From Verrucomicrobiales bacterium (GTDB lineage Bacteria; Verrucomicrobiota; Verrucomicrobiia; Verrucomicrobiales; DEV007), in the NCBI GenBank assembly GCA_029213195.1, contig JARGNI010000017.1, positions 1-64,000 on the forward strand: a stretch of DNA of 64,000 nt, written 5' to 3'. Position numbers and translations under genes: made by a program. Below the pieces are notes generated by a model. It saw nothing but the letters and a program-made list of their open reading frames with translations. It made no database searches and had not been told where the DNA came from. This document shows positions 53,154 through 62,199 of this stretch, piece by piece. Within the stretch, counting starts at the first letter, position 1, and each line of letters starts with the position of its first letter.

Positions 53154-55790
53154 CTACTTTTCAGGCGCAGCCTTTTTCTCAACGCTTTCCAGCTTCTTCT
53201 TCAGATCGGCAAACCCGCGCTGCAGTTCGAGAACTTCTTTCCGCAAGTCTCGAACTTCCGTCGCCTGTTTTTTCTCTCCATTCAGATTCTCGATCGCTTT
53301 GACCGCGGCCTGGTAGTCGGCGGAGTCCTCGTCCCCGGCGGAAACGATTCCCTGCAGAATCGGAATCGCTACCGGATCCTCCAACGTGGCGAGGGCACCG
53401 ATGACAACCGGGCGAAGGGATCGCCTGGGATCGATGAGGTGTCCCGCCAGTTCCTCTCGAAGGATTTTCTTTTGCTCGGGTGACTCGTTTCGTCCGAGAA
53501 AGGCCAGGGTGTCGAGAGCCCTTCCGAAGTCCCGGGTTCGGAACTCCGACGCGTGGTCCTCGAGATGATTTCGGAGAAGATCGATCCGCCCCGGGTCCCC
53601 CTGGGCACGCAAGGCACCGATGACCGCAACGGCAATGGCATGCTGGTAACTCTTCCGAGCCAGGGCCTGGGTCAGGATCGGAGATACCTCTTCGTTGGGA
53701 AACTTCCCGAGCCCCTTGAGCGCTTCGGTCACGATCAGGGGATTGGTCTCGTTTTCGACCACCGCTGCGAGCACCTCGAACGCCTCGGGTCGATAGAATT
53801 TAGCGATCGATTGAATGACGACTCGCCGCACCCGGGCATCGTCCTGGCCCCTTCCCGCGATCAATCGCTCAAGCGCTTCGAGAGACTGTGCCTTGGCCAG
53901 GGAATTGGCTGCCTCGATCCGAACGCCATAAAATGGATCACGCTCGAGAAGACTTTGAAGCCGATCCAGGCTCGCGACATCCTTGCGTCCGCCCAACTGC
54001 CTGGCAGCGAGGATCCGACCGATGATATCGTCTCCATTCTCCAGCTGCGCGTAGAGCAAGGCGTTGGCGAGTTTGAAATCGAATGCAGCGAGGAGACTGA
54101 GATCCGGGTCGATCCGAACGACCTTCGGTTGGGAAGGCAGGGAAAAAGCGAAATCCTTGGTTTTCTCACGCAACCTGGCAACCACTCGCGTGCTCTTTCC
54201 CTCTTCATCGATGAAAAGGATCGGCACATCGAGATGGAACAGCATCACCCGATCCCCGGTCTTCTGGGTTTGGTCGAGACGGACCTTCGCCTGCTTCTGC
54301 GCTTCGTCCCAGGAATAGGTCACTTTGACCTTCGGGGTTCCTCCATGATAGACCCACTGATCAAAGAAACGATCCCAGGATTGCCCGGTCTTGTCTTCGA
54401 AGACCTCGGCCAGGTCGGAGGTGACCACAACCTGGTTCAGGTTTCGCTCGAGGTAGGTGTGAACGCACTCTCGAAACAGCTCCTCCCCAAGCTGGCTCCG
54501 AAGCATGTGCAACACCCAGCTGCCCTTCGGATAAGCCCGATAGTCGAACTGTTCCATCGGATCGGAGTATCCCCGCCAGACGATGGGTTTCGTGTCCCCG
54601 TTGGCGAGGAGACGTTGTTGATCCTGATACAGCCCATAGATCATGGCCTCGTGTCCATTCTTTTCGCCCTCGTAGAGATGGGTGTAGTAGGTCGCGAATC
54701 CCTCATTGAGCCAGAGATGGGACCAATCCTTGCAGGTGACGAGGTTTCCAAACCACTGGTGGGCCACCTCGTGGGCATCGAGACGATGCGAGCTTCGGAG
54801 GTTCTCGGATTCCGCAGAAAAGAGGGTCCCGGTCGTAAGGGTCGTCACACTCGTGTTCTCCATGCCGCCCGCAAGAAAATCGGCGACGCAGACATTGTAG
54901 TATTTGTCCCACGGATAAGTCCGGCCAATCTCCTTCTCGAAGAAAGAAAGGATCTTCGCGGTATCGCGAAATGAATTCTCGGCCTCGGCAAAATAGGACG
55001 GAGGGGTGTAGAAGGCCAAGGGCAAGTCCCCATGCATCCCCTCGAGGTGCTGGAAATGGCCTCCGACGACGGAGATGAGATAGTTCACGTGTTCCTTGTC
55101 CTGCAGCCAATGGAAGGTCGTCACGCCATCGGTGGTGGATTCCTCGACGAGGGTTCCATTCGAAAGCACCGTCATCCCTTCCGGAACCCGGCAAATCACT
55201 TCCGAAGTAAACCGCTCATTCGGATAGTCGTATCCCGGGAACCAATGAGAATGCCTTTGGGGCTCCCCCTGGGTGAAAAAATGATCGTCTCCTGCAGGAT
55301 ATCCCATGGCCTCGGTTCGGAAATACCAGCCATGCTCGGGGAACACCCCATAGTCGATCGAGACCGTGATCTCGTTCCCCGGTTTGATCGCTTCTTGAAA
55401 GAAAATGACCAGTTCGGTTTTCTCCGCATGCCACGATTCCACCGGAACGGTTGCCTCGACTTTGTCGATATCGAGATCGACCGCATCCAGCCGGACCTCC
55501 CGCAACGATTTGGCGATTGGGGCAAAGGTAAGTTCCACGTTCCCCTCCAAAGACCGCGTCTCGAAATCCGGAGTGAGATCGAGCTTTACATGAGCCACGT
55601 CGATCCGCCGATCCGGCGCATACTTCGGATCCGCCCCCGTGGCTCCGGAGGGACTCTCAAGAAGACGCCGAGCCAGGTTGCCCTTGCAGGCACACCACTC
55701 CCAACCGCACTCCGCGGCCGTGGCGGAGGGAACGGAAAAGAGGAAGAGAGTCAGGGACAAAGCCCCGAGGAGATACACCAGGAATCGCAT
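53154..55790 (-). CDS. Secreted M1-family aminopeptidase with HEAT-like repeats
   Basis: An 878-residue exported zinc aminopeptidase. Signal peptide LGALSLTLFLFSVPSATAA. A Cys-containing stretch CGWEWCACKG follows. The M1 domain shows FLAGGMENTSVTTL (the GxMEN substrate motif), HEVAHQWFGNLVTCKDWSHL with the third ligand in WLNEGFATYY. From about residue 600 the sequence becomes helical repeats resembling HEAT or armadillo units (ARVRRVVIQSIAKFYRPEAF, VTEALKGLGKFPNEEVSPIL) and ends in a short coiled coil (LRKEVLELQRGFADLKKKL). No sortase or anchor seen. Gene is downstream of dnaJ by 71 bp. Confidence 0.92.
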   Translation of the reverse strand: MRFLVYLLGALSLTLFLFSVPSATAAECGWEWCACKGNLARRLLESPSGATGADPKYAPDRRIDVAHVKLDLTPDFETRSLEGNVELTFAPIAKSLREVRLDAVDLDIDKVEATVPVESWHAEKTELVIFFQEAIKPGNEITVSIDYGVFPEHGWYFRTEAMGYPAGDDHFFTQGEPQRHSHWFPGYDYPNERFTSEVICRVPEGMTVLSNGTLVEESTTDGVTTFHWLQDKEHVNYLISVVGGHFQHLEGMHGDLPLAFYTPPSYFAEAENSFRDTAKILSFFEKEIGRTYPWDKYYNVCVADFLAGGMENTSVTTLTTGTLFSAESENLRSSHRLDAHEVAHQWFGNLVTCKDWSHLWLNEGFATYYTHLYEGEKNGHEAMIYGLYQDQQRLLANGDTKPIVWRGYSDPMEQFDYRAYPKGSWVLHMLRSQLGEELFRECVHTYLERNLNQVVVTSDLAEVFEDKTGQSWDRFFDQWVYHGGTPKVKVTYSWDEAQKQAKVRLDQTQKTGDRVMLFHLDVPILFIDEEGKSTRVVARLREKTKDFAFSLPSQPKVVRIDPDLSLLAAFDFKLANALLYAQLENGDDIIGRILAARQLGGRKDVASLDRLQSLLERDPFYGVRIEAANSLAKAQSLEALERLIAGRGQDDARVRRVVIQSIAKFYRPEAFEVLAAVVENETNPLIVTEALKGLGKFPNEEVSPILTQALARKSYQHAIAVAVIGALRAQGDPGRIDLLRNHLEDHASEFRTRDFGRALDTLAFLGRNESPEQKKILREELAGHLIDPRRSLRPVVIGALATLEDPVAIPILQGIVSAGDEDSADYQAAVKAIENLNGEKKQATEVRDLRKEVLELQRGFADLKKKLESVEKKAAPEK

Positions 55791-55861
55791 GCGGCGAAAC
55801 TGGCCAAATCGCCGCGCGTTGGCAAGATCACTCTGAACAATTTCGGACTGCGATTGCCACC

Positions 55862-57028
55862 CTACCCAGTGAAAAAGCGTTTCGCTTTCTCGAAAAAGCT
55901 TTCGCCCTGGGGATGGTTTTTCTCCGTGACGGTGCCCGCAAACTCGTTGAGAAGCTTCTCCTGATCCTTGTTCAGCTTCACTGGAACTTCGATCTGCACA
56001 TTGACCAGGAGGTCGCCCTTTCGTCCCGTCTGCAAATCCGGGATTCCTTTGTCCCGTAGGCGAAAGGAAGTGTTGGTCTGGGTTCCTGCAGGCACCTTGA
56101 TGGAAGCTCGCCCACCCAGGGTGGGGACTTCGAGTTCTCCACCGAGCGCAGCCATCGTAAAGGGCAGGGGCACCTCGCAGAAGAGATCGGAATCATCTCG
56201 ATCGAATACCTCGTGATCCTTCTCATGAATCACGACATACAGATCGCCCGCGACTCCTCCCTGACGACCCGCATCGCCATGACCGAGAGAACGAAGACGT
56301 CCTCCTTCCATGATCCCTGCCGGGATTTTCACCTTGATGCGGCTGCTCCCGTTGACCCTTCCCTCGCCCGAACAATCGGGACAGGGGTTGGAAATGGATT
56401 CGCCACTGCCGTTGCAGTCCGGGCAGGTTTGCTGGACCTGGAAAAAACCACGACTCGTGATGACCTGTCCGACTCCTCCGCACATCGAGCAGGTGCGAAC
56501 ATCGGATGATCCCCCCTTGGCACCCGATCCTTTGCAGGGCTCGCAGGGAACGAGGCGCTCGATCTTGAGCTCCTTCTCGACTCCCGTAGCAGCCTCCTCC
56601 AGGGTGATCTGAAGATCGTAGCGGAGATCGGAACCTCGCTTGCGTCGCTCGGATCGGCCTCCACGACCTCCTCCGAAAATCTCATCGAAGATTCCACCAG
56701 CACCGCCGCCGCCACCTCCGCCGCCGCCAAACACTTCGCGAAAGATGTCGAAGGGATCCGCTCCCCCGAAACCACCAGCCCCCGCGGAGGCTCCGGTTCC
56801 CTGGGCAAACGCACGATGCCCATAGCGATCGTAGGCGGCACGCTTCTGTTCGTCGGTGAGGATTTCGTAGGCCTCTCCCAACTCCTTGAATTTGTCCTCT
56901 GCCTCGGGATCGTCCGGATTCTTATCGGGATGGTATTTGATCGCAAGCTTGCGGTACGACTTCTTGATCGTCGTACCGTCCGCATCCCGGCTCACCTGCA
57001 GGACTTCGTAGTAGTCTCTTTTTTCCAT
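55862..57028 (-). CDS. dnaJ: Chaperone DnaJ
   Basis: Hsp40 co-chaperone that delivers clients to DnaK and stimulates its ATPase. The 388 residues contain the J domain with HPD ([17 protein letters not shown]), a Gly-rich region, four zinc repeats [24 protein letters not shown] and CPDCSGEG, and the C-terminal domains ([15 protein letters not shown]). This is the full-length type I form. It follows grpE by 24 bp; dnaK is not in the window. Confidence 0.97.
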   Translation of the reverse strand: MEKRDYYEVLQVSRDADGTTIKKSYRKLAIKYHPDKNPDDPEAEDKFKELGEAYEILTDEQKRAAYDRYGHRAFAQGTGASAGAGGFGGADPFDIFREVFGGGGGGGGGAGGIFDEIFGGGRGGRSERRKRGSDLRYDLQITLEEAATGVEKELKIERLVPCEPCKGSGAKGGSSDVRTCSMCGGVGQVITSRGFFQVQQTCPDCNGSGESISNPCPDCSGEGRVNGSSRIKVKIPAGIMEGGRLRSLGHGDAGRQGGVAGDLYVVIHEKDHEVFDRDDSDLFCEVPLPFTMAALGGELEVPTLGGRASIKVPAGTQTNTSFRLRDKGIPDLQTGRKGDLLVNVQIEVPVKLNKDQEKLLNEFAGTVTEKNHPQGESFFEKAKRFFTG

Positions 57029-57052
57029 ACCGGAATCTCTCCCTGAAATTTC

Positions 57053-57640
57053 TTAGGAAGCGCCCTCTTCCTCGCTTGGACCAGAGGACACGACCACGTT
57101 GGCGGCACGTAGGATACGATCGCGGAGACGGTATCCCCGACGCATCGTGTAGAGGATAACCCCTTCCGGAACATCATTGTTCGGCTCCTGCTTCAGCGCT
57201 TCGTGCACGTTCGGATCGAATTCGACCCCGTCGGACTCGATCACTTCGACCCCCTGATCGGTCAGGAAATCGTCAAGTTGCTTCCGGACCATCGCCATTC
57301 CCTGCAGGATCATGGATGCGTCTCCCTCGGAGTCTTGCGCCGCTTTCAATCCCATCTCGAAGTTGTCGATGATGGGAAGCAACTGCTCCAGCAAAGAGCG
57401 ATTGGCGTAGACGATGGCTTCCGTTTTCTCACGGGCCATCCGCTTGCGGAAGTTGTCGAGCTCCGCTTGAGAGCGGGCTGCCATGTCCTTCCATTTCTCG
57501 ATCTCTTCACGAGGCGTCTCCGGTTCGGATGAACCCTCTTCGACGTTCTCCTCGGGAGTTTCGGTGACGAACTCCAACTCATCGATCTCCTCCACCGAAT
57601 CCGGCTGATCCTGGGTTTCTTCGTTCACTTCACTGCTCAT
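57053..57640 (-). CDS. grpE: Nucleotide exchange factor GrpE
   Basis: Exchanges ADP for ATP on DnaK. The 195-residue protein has an acidic N-terminal tail, a long helix (KDMAARSQAELDNFRKRMAR) and the C-terminal beta-wing VEFDPNVHEALKQEPNNDVP then GVILYTMRRGYRLRDRILRA, the family signature. Operon with dnaJ. No CIRCE inverted repeat is seen in the 79 bp upstream, so HrcA control from this site is unlikely. Confidence 0.95.
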   Translation of the reverse strand: MSSEVNEETQDQPDSVEEIDELEFVTETPEENVEEGSSEPETPREEIEKWKDMAARSQAELDNFRKRMAREKTEAIVYANRSLLEQLLPIIDNFEMGLKAAQDSEGDASMILQGMAMVRKQLDDFLTDQGVEVIESDGVEFDPNVHEALKQEPNNDVPEGVILYTMRRGYRLRDRILRAANVVVSSGPSEEEGAS

Positions 57641-57719
57641 AGCTCAATACCATTCTCACTGCGGATCTCCGGACGGGACAGGGTCCATTTCTGCCGTCGG
57701 ACCACAGGGCGGGGACTAT

Positions 57720-59159
57720 TCACCTTTTCTCGATCGCAATCAAGGTGATGTCGTCAGTTTGAGACATCCCGTTGGAAAAGGCGACCACCTCGTCCCGAAT
57801 CGCTGAAACGAGTTCTTCCGAACTGGAGTCACATCCCCGTTTGAGTGCATCGGAAAGTTTCTCGATCCCGAACTCGTCGCCCTTGCGGTTTTCCATCTCA
57901 ATGAGGCCGTCGGTGTAGAGGAGGAGAATATCTCCACTTTCCATCGTGAAACGATGATCCTTGACCGACCTTTTGAAAACCGGGCCCTTGTCGACACCCG
58001 CTGCAAGTCCCGGAGGCTCAATCGATTCGACCTCTCCCGTCGCACGGCGGAAAAGAAGGGGCGGTTCGTGTCCGGCCCGTGCCATCGTAATCTCTTTCGA
58101 ACCCCTCTCGAGGATGAGATAGAGAAGGCTCACAAACATGTCCTGCTTGATGTCGGGAAAAATCGACTGGTTCACCGCATGCAGGACAGACGCAGCCGAA
58201 ATATTCTCCTTCGAGTTTGCTCGCAGGTTGGATCGACACATTGCCATGATCAGCGAAGCGGCGATGCCTTTACCGCAGACATCCCCAATCGCGATACCAA
58301 AACGATCCTCATCGATCGTGAGATAGTCGTAGTAATCCCCACTGACGAGTCGAGCGGCGCGGTAATCGGCCGCGATATCGTAATCGGATAGCTCAGGGGA
58401 ACTTCGAGGGAGAAGAACCCGCTGAATTTCGCTCGCCTGAGTCAACTCTCTCTCCATCCGACGTTTCTCGGCCGCATCCGCATGGATGATGGCACTGCCC
58501 AGCGCAAAGGAACTCTGTTCGGAGACACTGCTGAATACCTCGCGATCATTCTGGGTGAATCCCTTTCCTTCTCCCTGCGTCATCGCGAGAACCCCAACTC
58601 GCTTCTGCCCGTAGACAAGAGGGGCCGCAAGAAAACTCTGGTTGTCGTGAAAGGCATGCTCGGAATCTCCAAACCCGTCTTCCTCTTGGAGATTTTCGAC
58701 GTAGAGGCACTCTCCCGATGTCATCGTGCGACCGAGGAGGGACCCCTGGGTAGGCAAGGGAGAAAGCCGGATGTAGCTGCGATACTGCTTGGTCGCATTC
58801 GACATATCGGATATGGCATCGATCTCTGCCGGGACTGGGATCACCGGAGCCGTCATCTTGGACTGGAAGACCGGGACGAGTCGTTCGGTATCGTCATCGA
58901 GAAGATAGAGGATACCCGCTTCGGCACCGATGACATCGGCCACTCCGTTTACGATATAGCGATGCATCCGGCCCGGCGAATTGTCATCCTGAAGCTTCTC
59001 TCCGAGCCCATGGAGAAAGCCGAACATGCGTCGTTCCTCGACCTCGATCTCATCCTTCTCCTGGGAGATCCGCCGAATCACCGAATCCTCGTATTTCCAG
59101 AGCCAGAAAGAAAGCCCGAGCAACAAGAGAATGATGACTCCGTAGATGAGATGCTCCAT
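57720..59159 (-). CDS. GAF-SpoIIE-type serine phosphatase (RsbU-like) with membrane anchor
   Basis: A 479-residue PP2C-type phosphatase. An N-terminal hydrophobic anchor (LIYGVIILLLLGLSFWLW) is followed by a GAF domain (about 65-215, VIGAEAGILYLLDDDTERLV) and the SpoIIE/PP2C domain: ASEIQRVLLPRSSPELSDYD, GDYYDYLTIDEDRFGIAIGD, VCGKGIAASLIMAMCRSNLR and SQTDDITLIAIE. The aspartates for two metals are present. In partner-switching systems such enzymes dephosphorylate STAS anti-anti-sigma proteins. A STAS gene lies directly upstream (20 bp). No RsbW-type kinase gene is in the window. Confidence 0.9.
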   Translation of the reverse strand: MEHLIYGVIILLLLGLSFWLWKYEDSVIRRISQEKDEIEVEERRMFGFLHGLGEKLQDDNSPGRMHRYIVNGVADVIGAEAGILYLLDDDTERLVPVFQSKMTAPVIPVPAEIDAISDMSNATKQYRSYIRLSPLPTQGSLLGRTMTSGECLYVENLQEEDGFGDSEHAFHDNQSFLAAPLVYGQKRVGVLAMTQGEGKGFTQNDREVFSSVSEQSSFALGSAIIHADAAEKRRMERELTQASEIQRVLLPRSSPELSDYDIAADYRAARLVSGDYYDYLTIDEDRFGIAIGDVCGKGIAASLIMAMCRSNLRANSKENISAASVLHAVNQSIFPDIKQDMFVSLLYLILERGSKEITMARAGHEPPLLFRRATGEVESIEPPGLAAGVDKGPVFKRSVKDHRFTMESGDILLLYTDGLIEMENRKGDEFGIEKLSDALKRGCDSSSEELVSAIRDEVVAFSNGMSQTDDITLIAIEKR

Positions 59160-59180
59160 AACCGATCGGCGGTGCGATCC

Positions 59181-59717
59181 CTAGTTCTCCGTCTTCTGAG
59201 TCTCCAGGTCCTGCCTCAAGAATTCCAGAACATCACAGAAGCGCTTCTCATTCTCTTCATTCGCTGCCGCTAGCGCTTCATGAGCCTCAAGAACCATCTC
59301 GGTATGAGCCTGCTTGGAAACGGGCGGGCAGGACACGGGCTGCATCATGTTTTCGCGAACCAACTCCCGTTCTTCCTTCCAGCGAAGTCCGTCCGAATCG
59401 ATCTGGATCAAGGCATCGAGACCGAGTTTCCGGATCGAGCGCTCATTTCTTTCGCCCGGATTGATGATTTCCACGAGGCCATCTTCCTCATCCTCCTCGG
59501 CCACATCGGCAGCGAGCTGGTAGAGCATCCCGATAAAGGTCGAGTCGATTCCTTTCGACTCCTCCAGGTCCACAACGAACTTTCGCCAGCCTTTCTCAAA
59601 GCGACTGCGGAGAAACTGTCGGATACAATTGGCGTTCTCATGGTTCGCGGTGCCCTGGACTCTCACCCAGGCCACTGACCCTAGACACCCGACGAGTATG
59701 GAACTTTCTTCACTCAC
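59181..59717 (-). CDS. STAS-domain anti-sigma factor antagonist-like protein
   Basis: A 178-residue protein. Residues 1-110 are a STAS domain: SVAWVRVQGTANHENANCIR, then KFVVDLEESKGIDSTFIGML with the Ser that is phosphorylated in SpoIIAA/RsbV. A 65-residue helical tail follows (AHTEMVLEAHEALAAANEEN), which plain RsbV proteins lack. It is promoter-proximal to the SpoIIE-type phosphatase gene, which suggests a phosphatase/antagonist pair; the sigma factor or other target is unknown. Confidence 0.85.
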   Translation of the reverse strand: MSEESSILVGCLGSVAWVRVQGTANHENANCIRQFLRSRFEKGWRKFVVDLEESKGIDSTFIGMLYQLAADVAEEDEEDGLVEIINPGERNERSIRKLGLDALIQIDSDGLRWKEERELVRENMMQPVSCPPVSKQAHTEMVLEAHEALAAANEENEKRFCDVLEFLRQDLETQKTEN

Positions 59718-59825
59718 TGTTTTGAAAACCCGGTCTCAGTCGTTTCGATCAAATCCCTATTGGTGAACCCGGCAATGTTGGCCCTGCTTTCGAAATCCGG
59801 GCATGAAATTTGGATTTCGCATCGC

Positions 59826-60308
59826 TCAGTCTTTCCAGAGAAACGATTTGTATTCGGCAACCACGGTCTCGCCTTCGAGAATGGTCACCTTCCACTGGGT
59901 CACCTTTCCCCCGGAGCTGTACTCATCACCCGTAATCTGAAACTTCGTCGTATTCTTTCTCTTGGGGGACGGGACCTCGATTTCTTTCGAGAGAATCTGC
60001 GACTCCGTCGCTCCCTGGCGATAATCGAGACGCACGGTTGCCGGCGCGCGGTTTTCCGACTTCCAGAAGACCGTATAATAATGCCCGTAGCGATCCTCGT
60101 GATCCTGGATGTCTACAGCTCCGTGAAGGAGATGACGTGGCTCGAACTCCAGCATCGGATCGACCGCCGATACGGACTGCGTCTCCGAATTCAAATGAAA
60201 AGGATTCACCTTCGTGATCGTCACGGGTCCCGAAGTCGGGACGGTACACCCCACGAGCAGCGCTCCGGCAAAGATGGGGACGAAATATTTCCAGGATTGA
60301 TTAGTCAT
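59826..60308 (-). CDS. Putative lipoprotein, unknown function
   Basis: A 160-residue protein from the ATG at 60308. The N-terminus ends with a lipobox (FAGALLVGC, then TVPTSGP), so it should be lipid-anchored. The rest is a beta-rich sequence with HHLLHGAVD-like segment RHLLHGAVDIQDHEDRYGHY, then FWKSENRAPATVRLDYRQG and WKVTILEGETVVAEYKSFLW. No family could be assigned. A longer frame upstream is open, but the lipobox decides the start. It stands alone between the STAS and mazG genes. Confidence 0.7.
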   Translation of the reverse strand: MTNQSWKYFVPIFAGALLVGCTVPTSGPVTITKVNPFHLNSETQSVSAVDPMLEFEPRHLLHGAVDIQDHEDRYGHYYTVFWKSENRAPATVRLDYRQGATESQILSKEIEVPSPKRKNTTKFQITGDEYSSGGKVTQWKVTILEGETVVAEYKSFLWKD

Positions 60309-60452
60309 CCGTATCGGCTCAAGAAAGAGCTTTCGCCCTCTCTCAAAAATTGCTAGGTGTAAATATCCCATATTTAGCGAGAGGTTCACCTGTTTTTTCC
60401 TGTTTCGGCAGGTTGGAGTTCGGAAGCGCAAAACGGGGTGAAGCGCAAGGCC

Positions 60453-61310
60453 TTACTGCTGCTTCGCGCTTTCCCATTCCCGGTCCATTTCTTCCAACGT
60501 CGCATCGGCGAGATCTCGCCTCTTCGCTCGGAGCCCCGACTCCACTTTTTGAAATCGATCCACGAATTTCCGATTGGCCTGGTGCAGGAGCAGCTCGCTC
60601 TCGAGTCCCTGCTTCCTCGCCAAATTCACCACGGCAAAAAGGAGATCACCAATTTCCTCCCCCAGGCCCTCGGCGTCATCCGATGCCAACTCTGCCTCCA
60701 CTTCCTCCAGCTCTTCTCGAATCTTCGCCAGGACCGGCTTGGTGTCTGGCCAATCGAAGCCCACTTTGGCCACCTTATTCTGGATTTTCTGAGCCGCCAT
60801 CAGGGCCGGAAGGCCTTCGTTCGCCCTCTCCAGGTAAAAACCGGCATCCTCCGAGCTTTTCTCCCCGCCGGGAGATTCTGCTCTCTCCACTTCCTTGATC
60901 TTCTCCCACTGGGATAGCACCTCATGAGAAGTGGTCGCCTCGGACTCTCCGAAAACATGAGGATGACGACGGATGAGTTTTTCGCAAATGGCAGAGGCAA
61001 TGTCGTCGAAATCGAATCGCCCGCTCTCACTCGCAATCTCGGCGTGAAAGATCGGTTGGAGCAGCAGGTCTCCCAACTCATCGACGAGGGCATCGCGATC
61101 CCCTGTTTCGACGGCATCAGCGACTTCATAGGCTTCCTCGATCCCATGTTTGACCAGGGTTTCGTGGGTTTGCTCCGCATCCCAGGGACAACCCCCAGGT
61201 GCGCGCAGGATATGCATGATCGCCCGAAGGCGCTCGACAGGGGGTTGGTCGGCAGGAGGGATCGGATGCGGCATACCCCGCCAAAATGCTTCAGATTCCA
61301 TCTGGGTCAA
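60453..61310 (-). CDS. mazG: Nucleoside triphosphate pyrophosphohydrolase MazG
   Basis: Cleaves (d)NTPs to monophosphates and removes non-canonical nucleotides; linked to stringent-response recovery in E. coli. The 285 residues hold two MazG domains: IEEAYEVADAVETGD with DELGDLLLQPIFHAEIA, and REELEEVEAEL with EEIGDLLFAVVNLARK. LRAPGGCPWDAEQTHETLVK is the diagnostic N-terminal motif. An alternative ATG lies three codons in. Divergent from rsmE, 97 bp away. Confidence 0.95.
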   Translation of the reverse strand: MTQMESEAFWRGMPHPIPPADQPPVERLRAIMHILRAPGGCPWDAEQTHETLVKHGIEEAYEVADAVETGDRDALVDELGDLLLQPIFHAEIASESGRFDFDDIASAICEKLIRRHPHVFGESEATTSHEVLSQWEKIKEVERAESPGGEKSSEDAGFYLERANEGLPALMAAQKIQNKVAKVGFDWPDTKPVLAKIREELEEVEAELASDDAEGLGEEIGDLLFAVVNLARKQGLESELLLHQANRKFVDRFQKVESGLRAKRRDLADATLEEMDREWESAKQQ

Positions 61311-61407
61311 TGCCCTGCCCGATCGGAAGATCGGCTCTACATTGGAAATTCCCGGGTAGACAAGGTCGAATCGGAAAGCTACCTACCTTCCACTGATCCC
61401 CTACGGC

Positions 61408-62160
61408 ATGGCAAAGCATCGTTTTTACATCCCCGCATCGACCTGGAACCTGGAGAACCTCATGCTCTCCGAGGAAGAAGCCCATCACTGCGCCGAGGTC
61501 ATGCGATGCAAGACCGGAGATCGCATCATCGTTTTCAATGGCGAGGGAGTCGAAGTCGAGGCCGAGATCCTCTCGATCTCCCGGAAAGAGGCCGCTTTGA
61601 AACCCCTCCTCGTTTCCGAAACAGAACGCCCTCCCGCCGAGATCACCCTGGGCCAGGCGATCCCGAAAGGGAAGAACATGGACCTCATCATCCAGAAGGC
61701 GACCGAACTCGGCGTCTCCGTCATCATCCCCCTCCTCTCCGAGCGGACCGTGGTCCAGCTCGATGCCAAAGATCTCGAAAAGAAACGGGCCAAGTGGCAG
61801 CGGGTCGCCATCGAGGCCTGCAAGCAATGCGGGCAGAACTGGCTTCCTTCCGTGATGACTCCCGTTCCCATCGAGGCTTTCACCCGAAAAACTTCGACGG
61901 CTTTCCGCATCGTTGCCGCGATCAGCCCCGAGGCTCAGCCGCTCCAGTCCATCTTGCGGGATTGGGATGAGGAAAATTCCGAACGTCCCCGTGCCGTCAC
62001 TCTCATGATCGGACCCGAAGGCGATTTCACCCCAGCCGAAATTTCGACCGCCCGTTCTGCGGGATTCGCGCCTCTTTCACTCGGCCCCATCATTCTGCGA
62101 AGCGAAACAGCCGCCATCTATGCCGTCAGCATCGTGGGCTACGAATTGATGGGCAGCTGA
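61408..62160 (+). CDS. rsmE: 16S rRNA (uracil-1498-N3)-methyltransferase
   Basis: SPOUT-family enzyme that methylates U1498 of 16S rRNA in the 30S subunit. The 250 residues show HRFYIPASTWNLENLMLSEE at the N-terminal PUA-like domain, IPKGKNMDLIIQKATELGVS, and the SAM knot LMIGPEGDFTPAEI with LGPIILRSETAAIYAV. Length is standard. The next gene starts 39 bp later on the same strand. Confidence 0.96.
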   Translation: MAKHRFYIPASTWNLENLMLSEEEAHHCAEVMRCKTGDRIIVFNGEGVEVEAEILSISRKEAALKPLLVSETERPPAEITLGQAIPKGKNMDLIIQKATELGVSVIIPLLSERTVVQLDAKDLEKKRAKWQRVAIEACKQCGQNWLPSVMTPVPIEAFTRKTSTAFRIVAAISPEAQPLQSILRDWDEENSERPRAVTLMIGPEGDFTPAEISTARSAGFAPLSLGPIILRSETAAIYAVSIVGYELMGS

Positions 62161-62199
62161 GATTTGAAAGATAGCGCCTGTGGATTTCGTATCCGCAGG

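Noticed and set aside
57641-57719. CIRCE operator upstream of grpE
   Set aside because: The TTAGCACTC/GAGTGCTAA palindrome is not present; only a weak GGTCC/GGACC stem is seen.
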